Assembly: GCA_023391315.1 (NCBI GenBank)
Contig: JAEWBD010000175.1
Span: forward strand, 1 to 12,015
Length of the DNA stretch: 12,015 nucleotides
Reading direction: 5' to 3'
Source: Bacteroidota bacterium
GTDB taxonomy: Bacteria; Bacteroidota; Bacteroidia; Chitinophagales; Chitinophagaceae
Shown: positions 1 through 7,737 of the stretch, piece after piece
Numbering within the stretch: the stretch's first letter is position 1
Layout: each line of letters opens with the position of its first letter
The notes under the pieces: model-generated
Told to the model about the DNA's origin: nothing
Seen by the model: only the letters and a program-made list of their open reading frames with translations
The model's database searches: none
Position numbers and translations under genes: made by a program

Positions 1-1
1 G

Positions 2-337
2 AATGAAGCGGCAGGCCCTGATGCATCTGTTTATGCAGCCATTAATGCGGTGAGAGAACGCGCCGGTATGCCTGGTATTGCCGAAACATATACGCAATCA
101 GAACTGAGAGAAATTATAAGACATGAAAGAAGGGTTGAATTTGCAGGCGAAGGCTACTATTATAATGATATACGGCGCTGGAAAACTGCACAATCAGTGT
201 TAAATGCTCCCATCAAAACGTATGACGGAAGCCAGATAGAAATAAGAACATTTGATGCCGCACGGGATTATTTCTGGCCTGTTCCATTAACACAAACCGA
301 TCTTAACCCGGCACTGGAACAAAACCCCGGTTACTAA
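2..337 (+). CDS. SusD/RagB family nutrient-binding outer-membrane lipoprotein, C-terminal fragment
   Basis: This is the last 111 residues of a SusD/RagB protein; the gene begins before the window and the frame is open from base 2. SusD proteins are surface lipoproteins that bind glycans or other nutrients and cap a SusC TonB-dependent transporter. The C-terminal family signature is clear: a helix with NAVRERAGMP, then LREIIRHERRVEFAGEG, then YYNDIRRWKTA, then a segment with FWPVP, ending in the family-typical NPGY followed by TAA. The signal peptide, lipobox and N-terminal SusD domain lie outside the window, and a susC partner is expected upstream. The genes that follow on the same strand encode exported hydrolases, so the substrate may be linked to them, but the ligand cannot be read from this fragment. 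Family assignment is secure. Confidence 0.96.
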   Translation, partial: NEAAGPDASVYAAINAVRERAGMPGIAETYTQSELREIIRHERRVEFAGEGYYYNDIRRWKTAQSVLNAPIKTYDGSQIEIRTFDAARDYFWPVPLTQTDLNPALEQNPGY

Positions 338-383
338 ATGTGTTTGTATATTTCCGTTTTATTACCATGTAGATTGTAAGCGT

Positions 384-527
384 ATGAAATTTGGTCAGTT
401 GCTTCAACCACATGCAGGAATGCTTCTTTGGGCTTTAGTCCAACTTATAATAATTGTATTGATTGTGTTTTTTATCATCCGGTATTTTGTTCGTGCGCAA
501 AAAAGAGCTAAACAAAAGAACCTGTAG
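384..527 (+). CDS. possible small single-span membrane protein, 47 residues
   Basis: A short open frame begins at ATG 384 and ends at TAG 525-527, lying between the SusD gene and the phospholipase gene. It encodes a short polar N-terminus, one strongly hydrophobic segment at about residues 13-36 (LLWALVQLIIIVLIVFFIIR), and a basic tail with several Lys and Arg (AQKRAKQKN). This is the layout of a one-pass inner-membrane protein with its positive tail in the cytoplasm. No family is recognised. There is no Shine-Dalgarno sequence, which is normal in this phylum and so does not help. It fills most of an otherwise empty 237-base gap. Against it are its small size and the lack of any homology that I can check by eye. 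If real, it would be co-transcribed with its neighbours. Function unknown. Confidence 0.45.
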   Translation: MKFGQLLQPHAGMLLWALVQLIIIVLIVFFIIRYFVRAQKRAKQKNL

Positions 528-574
528 AAAATGACAAACTCAATTGATTAAAATCAGATCAATATTTATCCATC

Positions 575-3151
575 ATGAATACACGAAGAAACTTTATCAA
601 GAATGCGATCATGCTGTCCAGTGCAGCAGGCCTTTCCGGTAAACTGCATGCTTCCATTACTCGTGCCGTTGCCATAGACCCGCAGCCGGGCAGCAGTTTC
701 CTCGATGCGGAACATGTAGTAATATTAATGCAGGAAAACCGTTCTTTCGATCATTGCTTTGGCATGCTGCGGGGCGTTCGGGGGTTTAATGATCCGAGAG
801 CTGTAACGCTGCCGGATAAAAACCTGGTGTGGCTGCAAACCAATAAAGCAGGCGAAACCTATTCGCCATTCCGTTTTGATATTCGCGATACAAAAATAAC
901 CTGGATGGGCTCTGTGCCGCATTCGCGTTCCAGCCAGATAGATGCTGATAACGGGGGGAAGTATGATAAGTGGCTGGATGCAAAAAGATCGGGCAATCAA
1001 AAGTATGCAGATGTGCCGCTTACACTCGGGCATTACACCCGTGAAGACCTTCCTTTCAATTATGCAATGGCTGACGCTTTCACGGTTTGCGACCAGCATT
1101 TTGCATCGGCCATGACAAGCACCTGGCCTAACCGCCTGTTTCTCTGGGGTGGCACCATACGTGAAGAGAAAAATGATAGTTCGAAGGCTTACATAAGAAA
1201 TGAAATACCTTACGGCGAAGCACGATGGAAAACTTTCCCTGAAAGGCTGGAAGAAAATGGAATAGACTGGAAAGTATATCAAAACGATATTACGGCCGGC
1301 GGTGGTTTTACCGGCGATGAGCGGGCATGGCTTTCTAATTTCGGCTGTAACCCGTTAGAGTTTTTATCGCAGTATAATGTGCGGTTCTACCCGCGTTATA
1401 TACAAACTTTGCAAAAGCAGCTTGAAACACTTCCAAAAGAAATAACGGAATTGGAAGACAAACTTTCAGCAGCATCTTCAACTGATAAAAATTATGATAA
1501 GCTGCAAAAGGATATTGCAAAAAAGAAAGAAGTATTAAGCAGCGCAAAAGAACAGTTGCAAAAATGGAGCGCCGAAAATTTTGAAAAGCTTTCCCAATAT
1601 CAAAAAAATATTTACAACAAGGCATTTATTACGAACGCTGCCGATCCGGAATACCATGAGCTGACCACATTAAAGTATGATGATAACGGCGTGGAGCGTG
1701 AGTTGCCTGTTCCCAAAGGTGATGTGCTTTACCAGTTCAGGCAGGATGTGGACACTGGCAAACTGCCCACGGTTTCATGGCTGGTGCCTTCACAGAATAT
1801 TTCTGATCATCCGAGCGCACCCTGGTATGGCGCCTGGCTGGTTTCTGAAGTATTGGATATACTCACTAAAAACCCGGATGTATGGAAGAAAACCATTTTT
1901 ATTCTTACTTACGATGAAAATGATGGTTACTTCGATCATGTTCCGCCTTTCATTGCGCCCGATCACAAAGAGCCGTTAACCGGCAAATGCTCGCCAGGCA
2001 TCAATAACACCGGTGAAGAACATATTCGGCTCGAAAATGAACTGCGTGATGGTATTCCTAAAAAAGAAGCCCGCGGCGGTCCTGTTGGCCTGGGTTTCAG
2101 GGTGCCGATGATTATTGCCTCACCATGGAGCCGTGGCGGAAAAGTTTGTTCGCAGGTATTTGATCACACCTCTTCCCTGCAATTCCTCGAAGAATTCTTA
2201 AACAAGAAATTTAAGAAGAATATAAAGGAAACCAACATCAGTGAATGGCGCAGGGCTATTTGCGGAAACCTTACGTCGGCGTTCACTGTTTTTGATGAAA
2301 AAGAACAGGAAAAATTGCCCTTCCTGAAAAGAGACCCTTTTGTTGAAACAATCTATAATGCAAAGTTTAAAGATGAGCCATCCAATTTTAAAAAATTAAC
2401 CAACACAGAAATACAGCAAATTAACCGCGATCCTTCATCTTCTTCCTTAATGTCGCAGCAGGAGCCGGGAACAAAACCGGCAAACCCACTGCCTTACCAG
2501 TTGTATGCAAACGGCATTTTAAGTAAGGATAAAAAAAGTTTTGAAATAAAGATGGAGGCGAAGAAAGAAGTGTTTGGTGAAAAAGCTGCGGGCTCTCCGT
2601 TTAATGTATATGCACCCGGAGAATATATTTCGCTTGAAGGAGAGAAAAATAACCAGCAGGTTTTTGAGCCGGTACGTACATGGCATTTTGCGGTAAACGC
2701 AGGCGAATCGCTTTCAGAAAAATGGCCGCTGAATAATTTTAAAAACAATGATTATCATCTTCGTTTATACGGCCCTAACGGTTTCTTCCGTGAATTTATG
2801 GGCAATGCGCAGGATCCCGATATTCATGTGGATTGTGCATATGAAACCAATCCATCCAATAAAAACCAGCTTACCGGAAATGTGGTTATAAACATTATTA
2901 ATCTCAGTAAAATCAACGCTTATGATGTTGAGATTAAAGACAATGCTTATAAAGCAGCGACTGTTTCCAAAAAGATCGGGCCAGCTAAAACAGAAGTAGT
3001 GATACTGGATTTATCGCAGAGTTTTGGCTGGTATGATTTTTCTGTAGGCCTGCCAAATAAGCAAGGTTTTGTAAAGCGGTTTGCGGGCCGGGTTGAAACC
3101 GGTAAAGAAACTTCTTCCGACCCTTTTATGGGCCGTGAAGTGAAAGCCTGA
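575..3151 (+). CDS. Phosphocholine-specific phospholipase C, Tat-exported, with coiled-coil insertion
   Basis: This 858-residue enzyme should hydrolyse phosphatidylcholine or sphingomyelin, releasing phosphocholine outside the inner membrane. It starts with a twin-arginine signal (TRRNFIKNAIML, residues 3-14). The phosphoesterase domain shows the family motifs: ENRSFDHCFG at 54-63 (E54/N55 probable metal ligands), STWPNR at 182-187 with T183 the probable nucleophile (equivalent to Ser175 of the acid phosphatase AcpA), a DHP at 411-413, and YDENDGYFDH at 446-455 (D447/E448 probable metal ligands). The tail, about 635-845, looks like two copies of the beta-sandwich domain DUF756 found at the end of bacterial phospholipases C. 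Residues 273-348 form a Lys/Glu-rich helical hairpin, likely a coiled coil, inside the catalytic domain; with it the protein is longer than the roughly 700-730 residues of PlcH/PlcN. A GDSL-type hydrolase gene follows after 23 bases. Family confident; exact lipid unknown. Confidence 0.93.
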   Translation: MNTRRNFIKNAIMLSSAAGLSGKLHASITRAVAIDPQPGSSFLDAEHVVILMQENRSFDHCFGMLRGVRGFNDPRAVTLPDKNLVWLQTNKAGETYSPFRFDIRDTKITWMGSVPHSRSSQIDADNGGKYDKWLDAKRSGNQKYADVPLTLGHYTREDLPFNYAMADAFTVCDQHFASAMTSTWPNRLFLWGGTIREEKNDSSKAYIRNEIPYGEARWKTFPERLEENGIDWKVYQNDITAGGGFTGDERAWLSNFGCNPLEFLSQYNVRFYPRYIQTLQKQLETLPKEITELEDKLSAASSTDKNYDKLQKDIAKKKEVLSSAKEQLQKWSAENFEKLSQYQKNIYNKAFITNAADPEYHELTTLKYDDNGVERELPVPKGDVLYQFRQDVDTGKLPTVSWLVPSQNISDHPSAPWYGAWLVSEVLDILTKNPDVWKKTIFILTYDENDGYFDHVPPFIAPDHKEPLTGKCSPGINNTGEEHIRLENELRDGIPKKEARGGPVGLGFRVPMIIASPWSRGGKVCSQVFDHTSSLQFLEEFLNKKFKKNIKETNISEWRRAICGNLTSAFTVFDEKEQEKLPFLKRDPFVETIYNAKFKDEPSNFKKLTNTEIQQINRDPSSSSLMSQQEPGTKPANPLPYQLYANGILSKDKKSFEIKMEAKKEVFGEKAAGSPFNVYAPGEYISLEGEKNNQQVFEPVRTWHFAVNAGESLSEKWPLNNFKNNDYHLRLYGPNGFFREFMGNAQDPDIHVDCAYETNPSNKNQLTGNVVINIINLSKINAYDVEIKDNAYKAATVSKKIGPAKTEVVILDLSQSFGWYDFSVGLPNKQGFVKRFAGRVETGKETSSDPFMGREVKA

Positions 3152-3174
3152 TTAAACATTAAAGTAATGATGTT

Positions 3175-3849
3175 ATGAACAAAACACTTGTTTGTATTTT
3201 TCTTTGCTGCTGCTCCACCAGCCATGTTTTTTCACAGCAAAAACAATGGGACAGCACATACAGGCCTGGCAATTATACCTTGATGGAAGGCTTATTCAGG
3301 AGCTATCCCAATTCAGAAAAAGATATTGTTTTTCTCGGCAACAGCATTACAGATCATGTGGATTGGGAAGAATTGCTTGGCATGCCCAATGCCCGCAACC
3401 GCGGTATTTCGGGTGATATAACTTTTGGCGTATTAGAAAGGTTGGATGAAGTGATTGAGGGCCATCCTGCCAAAGTTTTTATACTGATTGGCATTAATGA
3501 TATTTCCCGCAACATCCCGGATAGTGTAATATTAAATAATGACAGGAAAATCATACAGCGCATTAAAGCGGGGTCGCCATCTACCCAAATCTATTTTCAA
3601 ACACTCATGCCGGTAAACAATACTTTCACGCAGTTCAAAAATCATTACAATAAAGATGAACATATACAGGCTGTGAATGAAGGGTTGAAAAAAATTGCTG
3701 CCGGAGAAAAGATTACGTTAATTGACCTGCACCCGCATTTTTTAGATAGTGAAGGAAGGCTTGATAAAACTTACACTACCGATGGCCTGCATCCGAATGC
3801 GAAAGGTTATGAAGTTTGGAAGAAGATATTGCTGCCTTACCTGAAATAA
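3175..3849 (+). CDS. Secreted SGNH/GDSL-family hydrolase (esterase or lipase)
   Basis: A 224-residue serine esterase of the SGNH fold. All four hallmark blocks are present: block I FLGNSIT with catalytic Ser57; block II RGISGD with the oxyanion Gly near 77-80; block III GIND with Asn108; and block V DGLHPN with Asp203 and His206. The N-terminus is a short signal peptide (hydrophobic LVCIFLCCC, cleavage probably after VFS at residue 20). The Cys run does not make a convincing lipobox, so a periplasmic or secreted soluble form is more likely than a lipoprotein. It resembles the platelet-activating-factor-acetylhydrolase-like and acetylesterase branch of the superfamily. It begins 23 bases after the phospholipase C gene and is probably co-transcribed with it. 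Acyl chains or acetyl groups of the same substrate are a reasonable guess; the specific substrate is not visible. Confidence 0.92.
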   Translation: MNKTLVCIFLCCCSTSHVFSQQKQWDSTYRPGNYTLMEGLFRSYPNSEKDIVFLGNSITDHVDWEELLGMPNARNRGISGDITFGVLERLDEVIEGHPAKVFILIGINDISRNIPDSVILNNDRKIIQRIKAGSPSTQIYFQTLMPVNNTFTQFKNHYNKDEHIQAVNEGLKKIAAGEKITLIDLHPHFLDSEGRLDKTYTTDGLHPNAKGYEVWKKILLPYLK

Positions 3850-4004
3850 CTGTTTGAGTTAATAAAATATCACCATCAATTAGCTGTCTGATACTTCAGG
3901 TAGAAAATGGTTAAGCGGTTCTTAAGTGTCACCGTTATTCATAATTAATCTTAACCAGCTATGGCGTATGAATCCTTATTCCAAAACCTTAGCAGTTGTT
4001 TTAA

Positions 4005-4040
4005 AAAAATGCCATTGTTGTTAAAAGCAATGGCATTTTT
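4005..4040. terminator. Bidirectional intrinsic terminator between convergent genes
   Basis: A perfect 13-bp inverted repeat, AAAAATGCCATTG (4005-4017) and CAATGGCATTTTT (4028-4040), encloses a 10-base loop. It has a GC-containing stem core (TGCCATTG), an A run at the left end and a T run at the right end, so it acts as a stem with trailing U run on either strand. It lies between the ends of the SGNH hydrolase gene (plus strand) and the Gfo/Idh gene (minus strand) and can terminate both. The 155 bases before it (3850-4004) hold nothing else that I can recognise. Confidence 0.93.
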
Positions 4041-4062
4041 ATATCATTATTTCAAGGAAAAT

Positions 4063-5223
4063 CTACACCACAAAATCCGTCCATTTTTTATCGCTTTGCG
4101 ATGAGGCCACAACTGTATCAATAAATGCCATGCCTCTTACGCCTTCTTCCACTCTTGGATAATCGAGCATTGCACTGGTTGGTGTTTCTCCATTCATCTT
4201 CGCCATTAAACTTAAAGCAAAATTGCGGTAGATGTTGCCAAACGCTTCCAGGTAGCCTTCCGGATGACCGCCCGGTGTGCGTGTATTGTGTTTGGCAATA
4301 TCTGTAAGATAACCCTGCCCTGCACGGTATATTTCAGCCGGTTTATCAAGCCATTTTACAATTAAAGTATTAGGTTCCATCTGCGCCCATTCTATGCCGC
4401 CTTCTTCACCGTAAATACGAATTTTTAGTGCGTTCTCTTCGCCGGCTGCAATCTGGCTTGCCACCAAACAGCCTGCAGCGCCGTTGTCAAATTTTAATAA
4501 AACATTGCCGTCATCATCAAGCGCCCGGCCTTCTACCATAATATTAAGATCGGCGCAAACTTTTGTAATCTTCAATCCTGAAATATATTCAGCCAGGTGT
4601 GCTGCATGCGTGCCTATATCGCCCATAGCGCCTGCCTTGCCGCTGCGCTTCGGGTCAGTTCTCCAGGCAGCCTGTGCATTGCCTTCGCGTTCACTTAATT
4701 TGCTTAGCCAGCCCTGTGGGTATTCTACCATAATCTTTCTTACCTTTCCAAACATGCCCTTCTTAAACATTTCCTTTGCCTGCTTTACCATGGGATAGCC
4801 CGAATAAGTATGCGTTAAGCAAAGCGATAAACCTGTTTCTTCAACTTTCTTTTGCAGTTGCTTTGCTTCATCCAGTGTAAACGTCATAGGCTTTTCAACC
4901 ACCACATTAAAACCATGTTCCAGCGCTTTAATAGCAGGATCGAAATGTAAAAAGTTTGGCGTAACGATCGATACAAAGTCAATGCGTTTATCTTCCGGTA
5001 ACCGGCTTTCTTTTTCAAACAGTTCATCATAACTTTTATATATCCTGTCTTCGGGCAGAAACAGCATTTCCCCTGATTCCTTCGCTACTTTTGCATCGTG
5101 GCTTAAAGCGCCGCAGCTTAGTTCAATCAATCCATCCATATTTAAAGCAATGCGGTGTATGGCGCCAATAAAAGCGTCTTTGCCGCCGCCAATCATGCCC
5201 ATTCTTATTTTACGATGTGCCAT
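4063..5223 (-). CDS. Gfo/Idh/MocA-family NAD(P)-dependent sugar oxidoreductase
   Basis: A 386-residue cytoplasmic dehydrogenase with no signal peptide. The N-terminal Rossmann fold opens with GMIGGGKDAFIG (residues 9-20), a glycine-rich dinucleotide-binding loop. The family signature EKPMTFT follows at 110-116, with Lys111 the expected catalytic lysine. The C-terminal alpha/beta domain carries GDIGTHAAHL (201-210), in which Asp202 and His206 are the usual substrate and catalytic residues. GGHPEGYLEAF (318-328) is shared with sugar-polyol and keto-sugar dehydrogenases of the family. Such enzymes oxidise or reduce a hydroxyl or keto group of cyclic sugars, inositols or their derivatives. It is divergent from the MFS and TIM-barrel genes across a shared promoter region, which points to a common regulon. 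I infer it handles the imported product of the periplasmic steps, perhaps reducing a keto sugar. Substrate is not determinable by eye. Confidence 0.93.
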   Translation of the reverse strand: MAHRKIRMGMIGGGKDAFIGAIHRIALNMDGLIELSCGALSHDAKVAKESGEMLFLPEDRIYKSYDELFEKESRLPEDKRIDFVSIVTPNFLHFDPAIKALEHGFNVVVEKPMTFTLDEAKQLQKKVEETGLSLCLTHTYSGYPMVKQAKEMFKKGMFGKVRKIMVEYPQGWLSKLSEREGNAQAAWRTDPKRSGKAGAMGDIGTHAAHLAEYISGLKITKVCADLNIMVEGRALDDDGNVLLKFDNGAAGCLVASQIAAGEENALKIRIYGEEGGIEWAQMEPNTLIVKWLDKPAEIYRAGQGYLTDIAKHNTRTPGGHPEGYLEAFGNIYRNFALSLMAKMNGETPTSAMLDYPRVEEGVRGMAFIDTVVASSQSDKKWTDFVV

Positions 5224-5250
5224 TACAATAAAAATTTTTAGGTAAGAAAA

Positions 5251-5279
5251 TAAATATATGTTTTACAAGTTGTATGCAA
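5251..5279 (-). promoter_or_regulatory. Possible Bacteroidota-type promoter for the Gfo/Idh gene
   Basis: Read on the minus strand, TTG (5279-5277) is followed after 18 bases by TATATTTA (5258-5251), a 7-of-8 match to the Bacteroidota -7 box TAnnTTTG. Spacing is within the range described for the phylum. It leaves a leader of about 20 bases before the start codon at 5223. The region is AT-rich, so chance matches are common. Confidence 0.28.
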
Positions 5280-5359
5280 GCCATGCAAAATAACAGGTTG
5301 TGAAAATATTTACAGAATTCGACAAAAAAAATTTCGTTTTTTATTTTGAAAAGCAATTA

Positions 5360-5389
5360 TTGTTACATTTAGCGCGCCGATTGTATTTG
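5360..5389 (+). promoter_or_regulatory. Possible Bacteroidota-type promoter for the MFS/TIM-barrel operon
   Basis: TTG at 5360-5362, then 19 bases, then TGTATTTG at 5382-5389, a 7-of-8 match to the TAnnTTTG -7 box. This gives a leader of roughly 35 bases before the ATG at 5431. A second candidate, TTTG 5345-5348 with TACATTTA 5364-5371, has a shorter 15-base spacing. Both lie in the 207-base divergent intergenic region. No operator palindrome stands out. Confidence 0.35.
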
Positions 5390-5430
5390 ATAGATAAGAA
5401 AATTCAACTACTTAAAATCTTCTAACGAGT

Positions 5431-6753
5431 ATGTCAACAATTAAGCGTAATCAATTGTTTGTAGCGAGCTGTCTTGCCTTACTAGTTACCTCGCTTTCAT
5501 TTGGTATTCGTGCCGGCCTTTTAAATACCTGGGGGCACGAATTTGGTTTAACACAGGAAGAAATTGGTATTATAACCAGTACGGCATTTTGGGGCTTTCC
5601 CCTTGCCATTGTTGTTGGCGGAATGGTTGTTGATGTTATTGGTATGAAAAAATTGCTCATCGCAGCGTTTGTATTTCATGCATTGGGTATTTTTCTTACA
5701 ATAATTGCTTCCGGTTTCTGGCCTTTATTTATTTCAACTTTGTTAATAGGCCTTGGCAACGGAACAGTTGAAGCAGCCTGCAACCCGCTGGTAGCGAGTT
5801 TATATCCGAATAATAAAACAACAAGGCTTAACTATTTTCATTTGTGGTTTCCGGGCGGTATTGTTATCGGTACATTGATCGTAAGTTTCTTTGGTCAATA
5901 TGTTGCTGATTCAATTTATTTATCCAACTGGAGGATGCTGGTTGGCATTATGTTCATACCAACCATCTTATACGGTATAATGTTTTTTAGGTTAACCTTT
6001 CCTGTTACAGAACGTGTGGCAAGTGGTATAAGCACATCTAAAATGTATAAGTCATTATTCAAACCATTGTTTATTATAATGCTGATACTTATGTTAGGTA
6101 CTGCCATTACGGAATTATTTACGGGGCAATGGATAGATGTGTTACTGAAAAACGTAACCGACAATGCCATCTTATTGCTTACGCTTGAAACCGGTGTTAT
6201 GGTGCTGGGGCGTGGTTTGGCAGAGCCTGTCGTACATAAACTGTCTCCGCAGGGTGTTTTATTAATGTCATCTATTCTCGCAGCAATAGGTTTGTATTTA
6301 TTAGGCCATTCAACAGGCAATATGCTTTTTGTGGGGGCTATTGTTTTTGGAATGGGTGTTTGTTATTTCTGGCCAACCATGCTGGGTTTTGTAAGTGAAA
6401 ATTTACCGGAAACAGGCGCCGTTGGTATGAATATTATTGGTGGTGCAGGCATGTTTGCGGTTTCTGTATATATGATATTTATGGGGGGGTATTATGATAA
6501 ACTGGTGGCACAAAAATTGCCATCGGGGGCAGACCTTGCAGCATACAATACAGCGCCCGCAGGCTCTGATATGGCTAACGCATTAAACAATGCCAAATCA
6601 TTGGCCGGGCCTCAAATTATTAATGCCACTTCCATTATTCCAGTAATATTAATTGTAGCGTTTGCAATTCTTTTTGTGTACATGCGTTCAAGAAATACAA
6701 AACCTTTACCGGTTGCCAATGCTGCTATTGCAAATCCATACGAAGATCAATAA
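5431..6753 (+). CDS. Major facilitator superfamily transporter, probably for a sugar or oxidised sugar
   Basis: A 440-residue inner-membrane permease with about twelve hydrophobic spans. The loop between spans 2 and 3 carries a motif-A-like stretch, GGMVVDVIGMKK (63-74). Span 4 has GLGNGTVEAACNP (107-119), a Glu-containing segment seen in Bacteroidota sugar-type MFS proteins. The central cytoplasmic loop is near 190-210. The last loop before the final span (about 355-398, rich in Ala, Asn and Gly) is unusually long. The C-terminus is a short polar tail. Its stop codon overlaps the start of the TIM-barrel gene (TAATG), implying one transcript and translational coupling. From the neighbours, the cargo is likely the product of periplasmic sugar oxidation or isomerisation. 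Superfamily is certain; the substrate is inferred only. Confidence 0.92.
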   Translation: MSTIKRNQLFVASCLALLVTSLSFGIRAGLLNTWGHEFGLTQEEIGIITSTAFWGFPLAIVVGGMVVDVIGMKKLLIAAFVFHALGIFLTIIASGFWPLFISTLLIGLGNGTVEAACNPLVASLYPNNKTTRLNYFHLWFPGGIVIGTLIVSFFGQYVADSIYLSNWRMLVGIMFIPTILYGIMFFRLTFPVTERVASGISTSKMYKSLFKPLFIIMLILMLGTAITELFTGQWIDVLLKNVTDNAILLLTLETGVMVLGRGLAEPVVHKLSPQGVLLMSSILAAIGLYLLGHSTGNMLFVGAIVFGMGVCYFWPTMLGFVSENLPETGAVGMNIIGGAGMFAVSVYMIFMGGYYDKLVAQKLPSGADLAAYNTAPAGSDMANALNNAKSLAGPQIINATSIIPVILIVAFAILFVYMRSRNTKPLPVANAAIANPYEDQ

Positions 6754-7634
6754 TGACAAACAGAAGAACAGTTTTGAAAACCCTGGCTGCGGGTTCCGTT
6801 GCAATACCCGCATCAAAAATTTTTGCAGGTGAAATGAGTGAATCAACTATAAATAAACCATTAAAGTTAAAAGGCAATATCAATCATTCCGTATGTCAAT
6901 GGACGTATAATTTTCTTTCTGTTGAAGAATTATGCAAGCTTGTAAAGAGCATCGGTTTTAATGCCATTGACCTGATTTCACCAAAAGATTTCCCCACATT
7001 GCAGAAGTATGGCATTTACAGTTCAATGTGTTATACAAACGGCGATATCAGTTTAACGAAAGGATGGAACCATACGGAAAACCATGCTTTGCTAACACAG
7101 CAGTTCACAGAAGCTATTCCCCTCATTAAACAAAACGGATATGCCGATATAATTTGCTTTAGCGGCAGCCGCGAGGGGATGGACGACGAAACAGGTTTAA
7201 AAAACTGCGTTACCGGTTTAAAGCCTATGGTTGAATTAGCCGAGAAACATGGCGTTACCATGCAGATGGAATTATTAAACAGCAAGGTGGACCACCATGA
7301 TTATATGTGCGATAATCACAAATGGGGCGTTGAACTGTGCAAGCGTATAGGCTCTGACCATTTTAAATTATTGTACGATATCTACCACATGCAGATTGAT
7401 GAAGGCGATGTTATAAGAACCATCCGCGACAACCACCAATATTTTGGTCATTACCACACTGGCGGTGTACCGGGCAGGCATGAAATAGATGAATCGCAGG
7501 AACTATATTATCCTGCCATTATGAAAGCGATAGTGGAAACAGGATTTAAGGGGTATGTAGCCCAGGAATTTATCCCCGCTGCAAAGGATAAAGCGGCTTC
7601 ACTTAAGAAGGCAATTGAAATATGCGATGTGTAA
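6753..7634 (+). CDS. Tat-exported xylose-isomerase-like TIM-barrel protein (hydroxypyruvate isomerase/sugar epimerase family)
   Basis: A 293-residue protein with a twin-arginine signal at its start (NRRTVLKTLAAGS, residues 3-15; cleavage near residue 25), so it is probably periplasmic. The mature part is an AP-endonuclease-2/xylose-isomerase-like TIM barrel close to hydroxypyruvate isomerase: QMELLNS (E173), LLYDIYHMQ (D209 and H212), GHYHTGGVPGRHEID (H233/H235, then GRHE at 241-244) and YVAQEFIP (E272). E173, D209, a His of 233-235 and E272 fit the divalent-metal and acid-base positions of the family. Family members isomerise or epimerise keto sugars and small hydroxy-keto acids; related barrels in C-glycoside deglycosidases cleave 3-keto glycosides. 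Export makes the housekeeping cytosolic hydroxypyruvate role unlikely. It is translationally coupled to the MFS gene and lies 145 bases before the first GMC gene, so it may act on what those dehydrogenases make. Exact reaction unknown. Confidence 0.88.
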   Translation: MTNRRTVLKTLAAGSVAIPASKIFAGEMSESTINKPLKLKGNINHSVCQWTYNFLSVEELCKLVKSIGFNAIDLISPKDFPTLQKYGIYSSMCYTNGDISLTKGWNHTENHALLTQQFTEAIPLIKQNGYADIICFSGSREGMDDETGLKNCVTGLKPMVELAEKHGVTMQMELLNSKVDHHDYMCDNHKWGVELCKRIGSDHFKLLYDIYHMQIDEGDVIRTIRDNHQYFGHYHTGGVPGRHEIDESQELYYPAIMKAIVETGFKGYVAQEFIPAAKDKAASLKKAIEICDV

Positions 7635-7646
7635 TTTAATGTTTTA

Positions 7647-7737
7647 AAGTTTGCAAGTTTAGGATTGTTTACAGGCTTTATAACCCGTAAACTCGTAAAC
7701 CCGCGAAAATTGAAACCAATAATAAGCTTGCGAACCT
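7647..7737. repeat. Nested imperfect inverted repeat in the TIM-barrel/GMC spacer
   Basis: Outer arms AAGTTTGCAAGTTTA (7647-7661) and TAAGCTTGCGAACCT (7723-7737) pair at 12 of 15 positions, or 14 of 15 with G-U pairs. Inside, GTTTAC (7667-7672) pairs with GTAAAC (7687-7692), and CGTAAAC occurs twice in tandem (7686-7692 and 7694-7700). The layout suggests a dispersed intergenic repeat or an RNA hairpin between the TIM-barrel gene and the first GMC gene. There is no T run, so a terminator is unlikely. Confidence 0.5.

Noticed and set aside
545..556. Small palindrome TGATT-AA-AATCA upstream of the phospholipase gene
   Set aside because: Five-base arms in AT-rich sequence occur by chance; no second copy or promoter element beside it supports an operator.
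725..1282. Long minus-strand open frame opposite the phospholipase gene
   Set aside because: It is antisense to conserved phosphoesterase motifs, and its translation has no recognisable domain; it is a shadow of the real frame. The same applies to the other antisense frames over the MFS and GMC genes.
3175..3240. Lipoprotein signal (Cys run) in the SGNH hydrolase
   Set aside because: The Cys residues at 11-13 sit inside the hydrophobic core without a proper lipobox, and a normal cleavage site follows at VFS/QQ.
3961..4110. 49-codon plus-strand frame in the convergent intergenic region
   Set aside because: It runs straight through the strong terminator hairpin and into the 3' end of the Gfo/Idh gene on the other strand; its sequence shows no family or domain feature.
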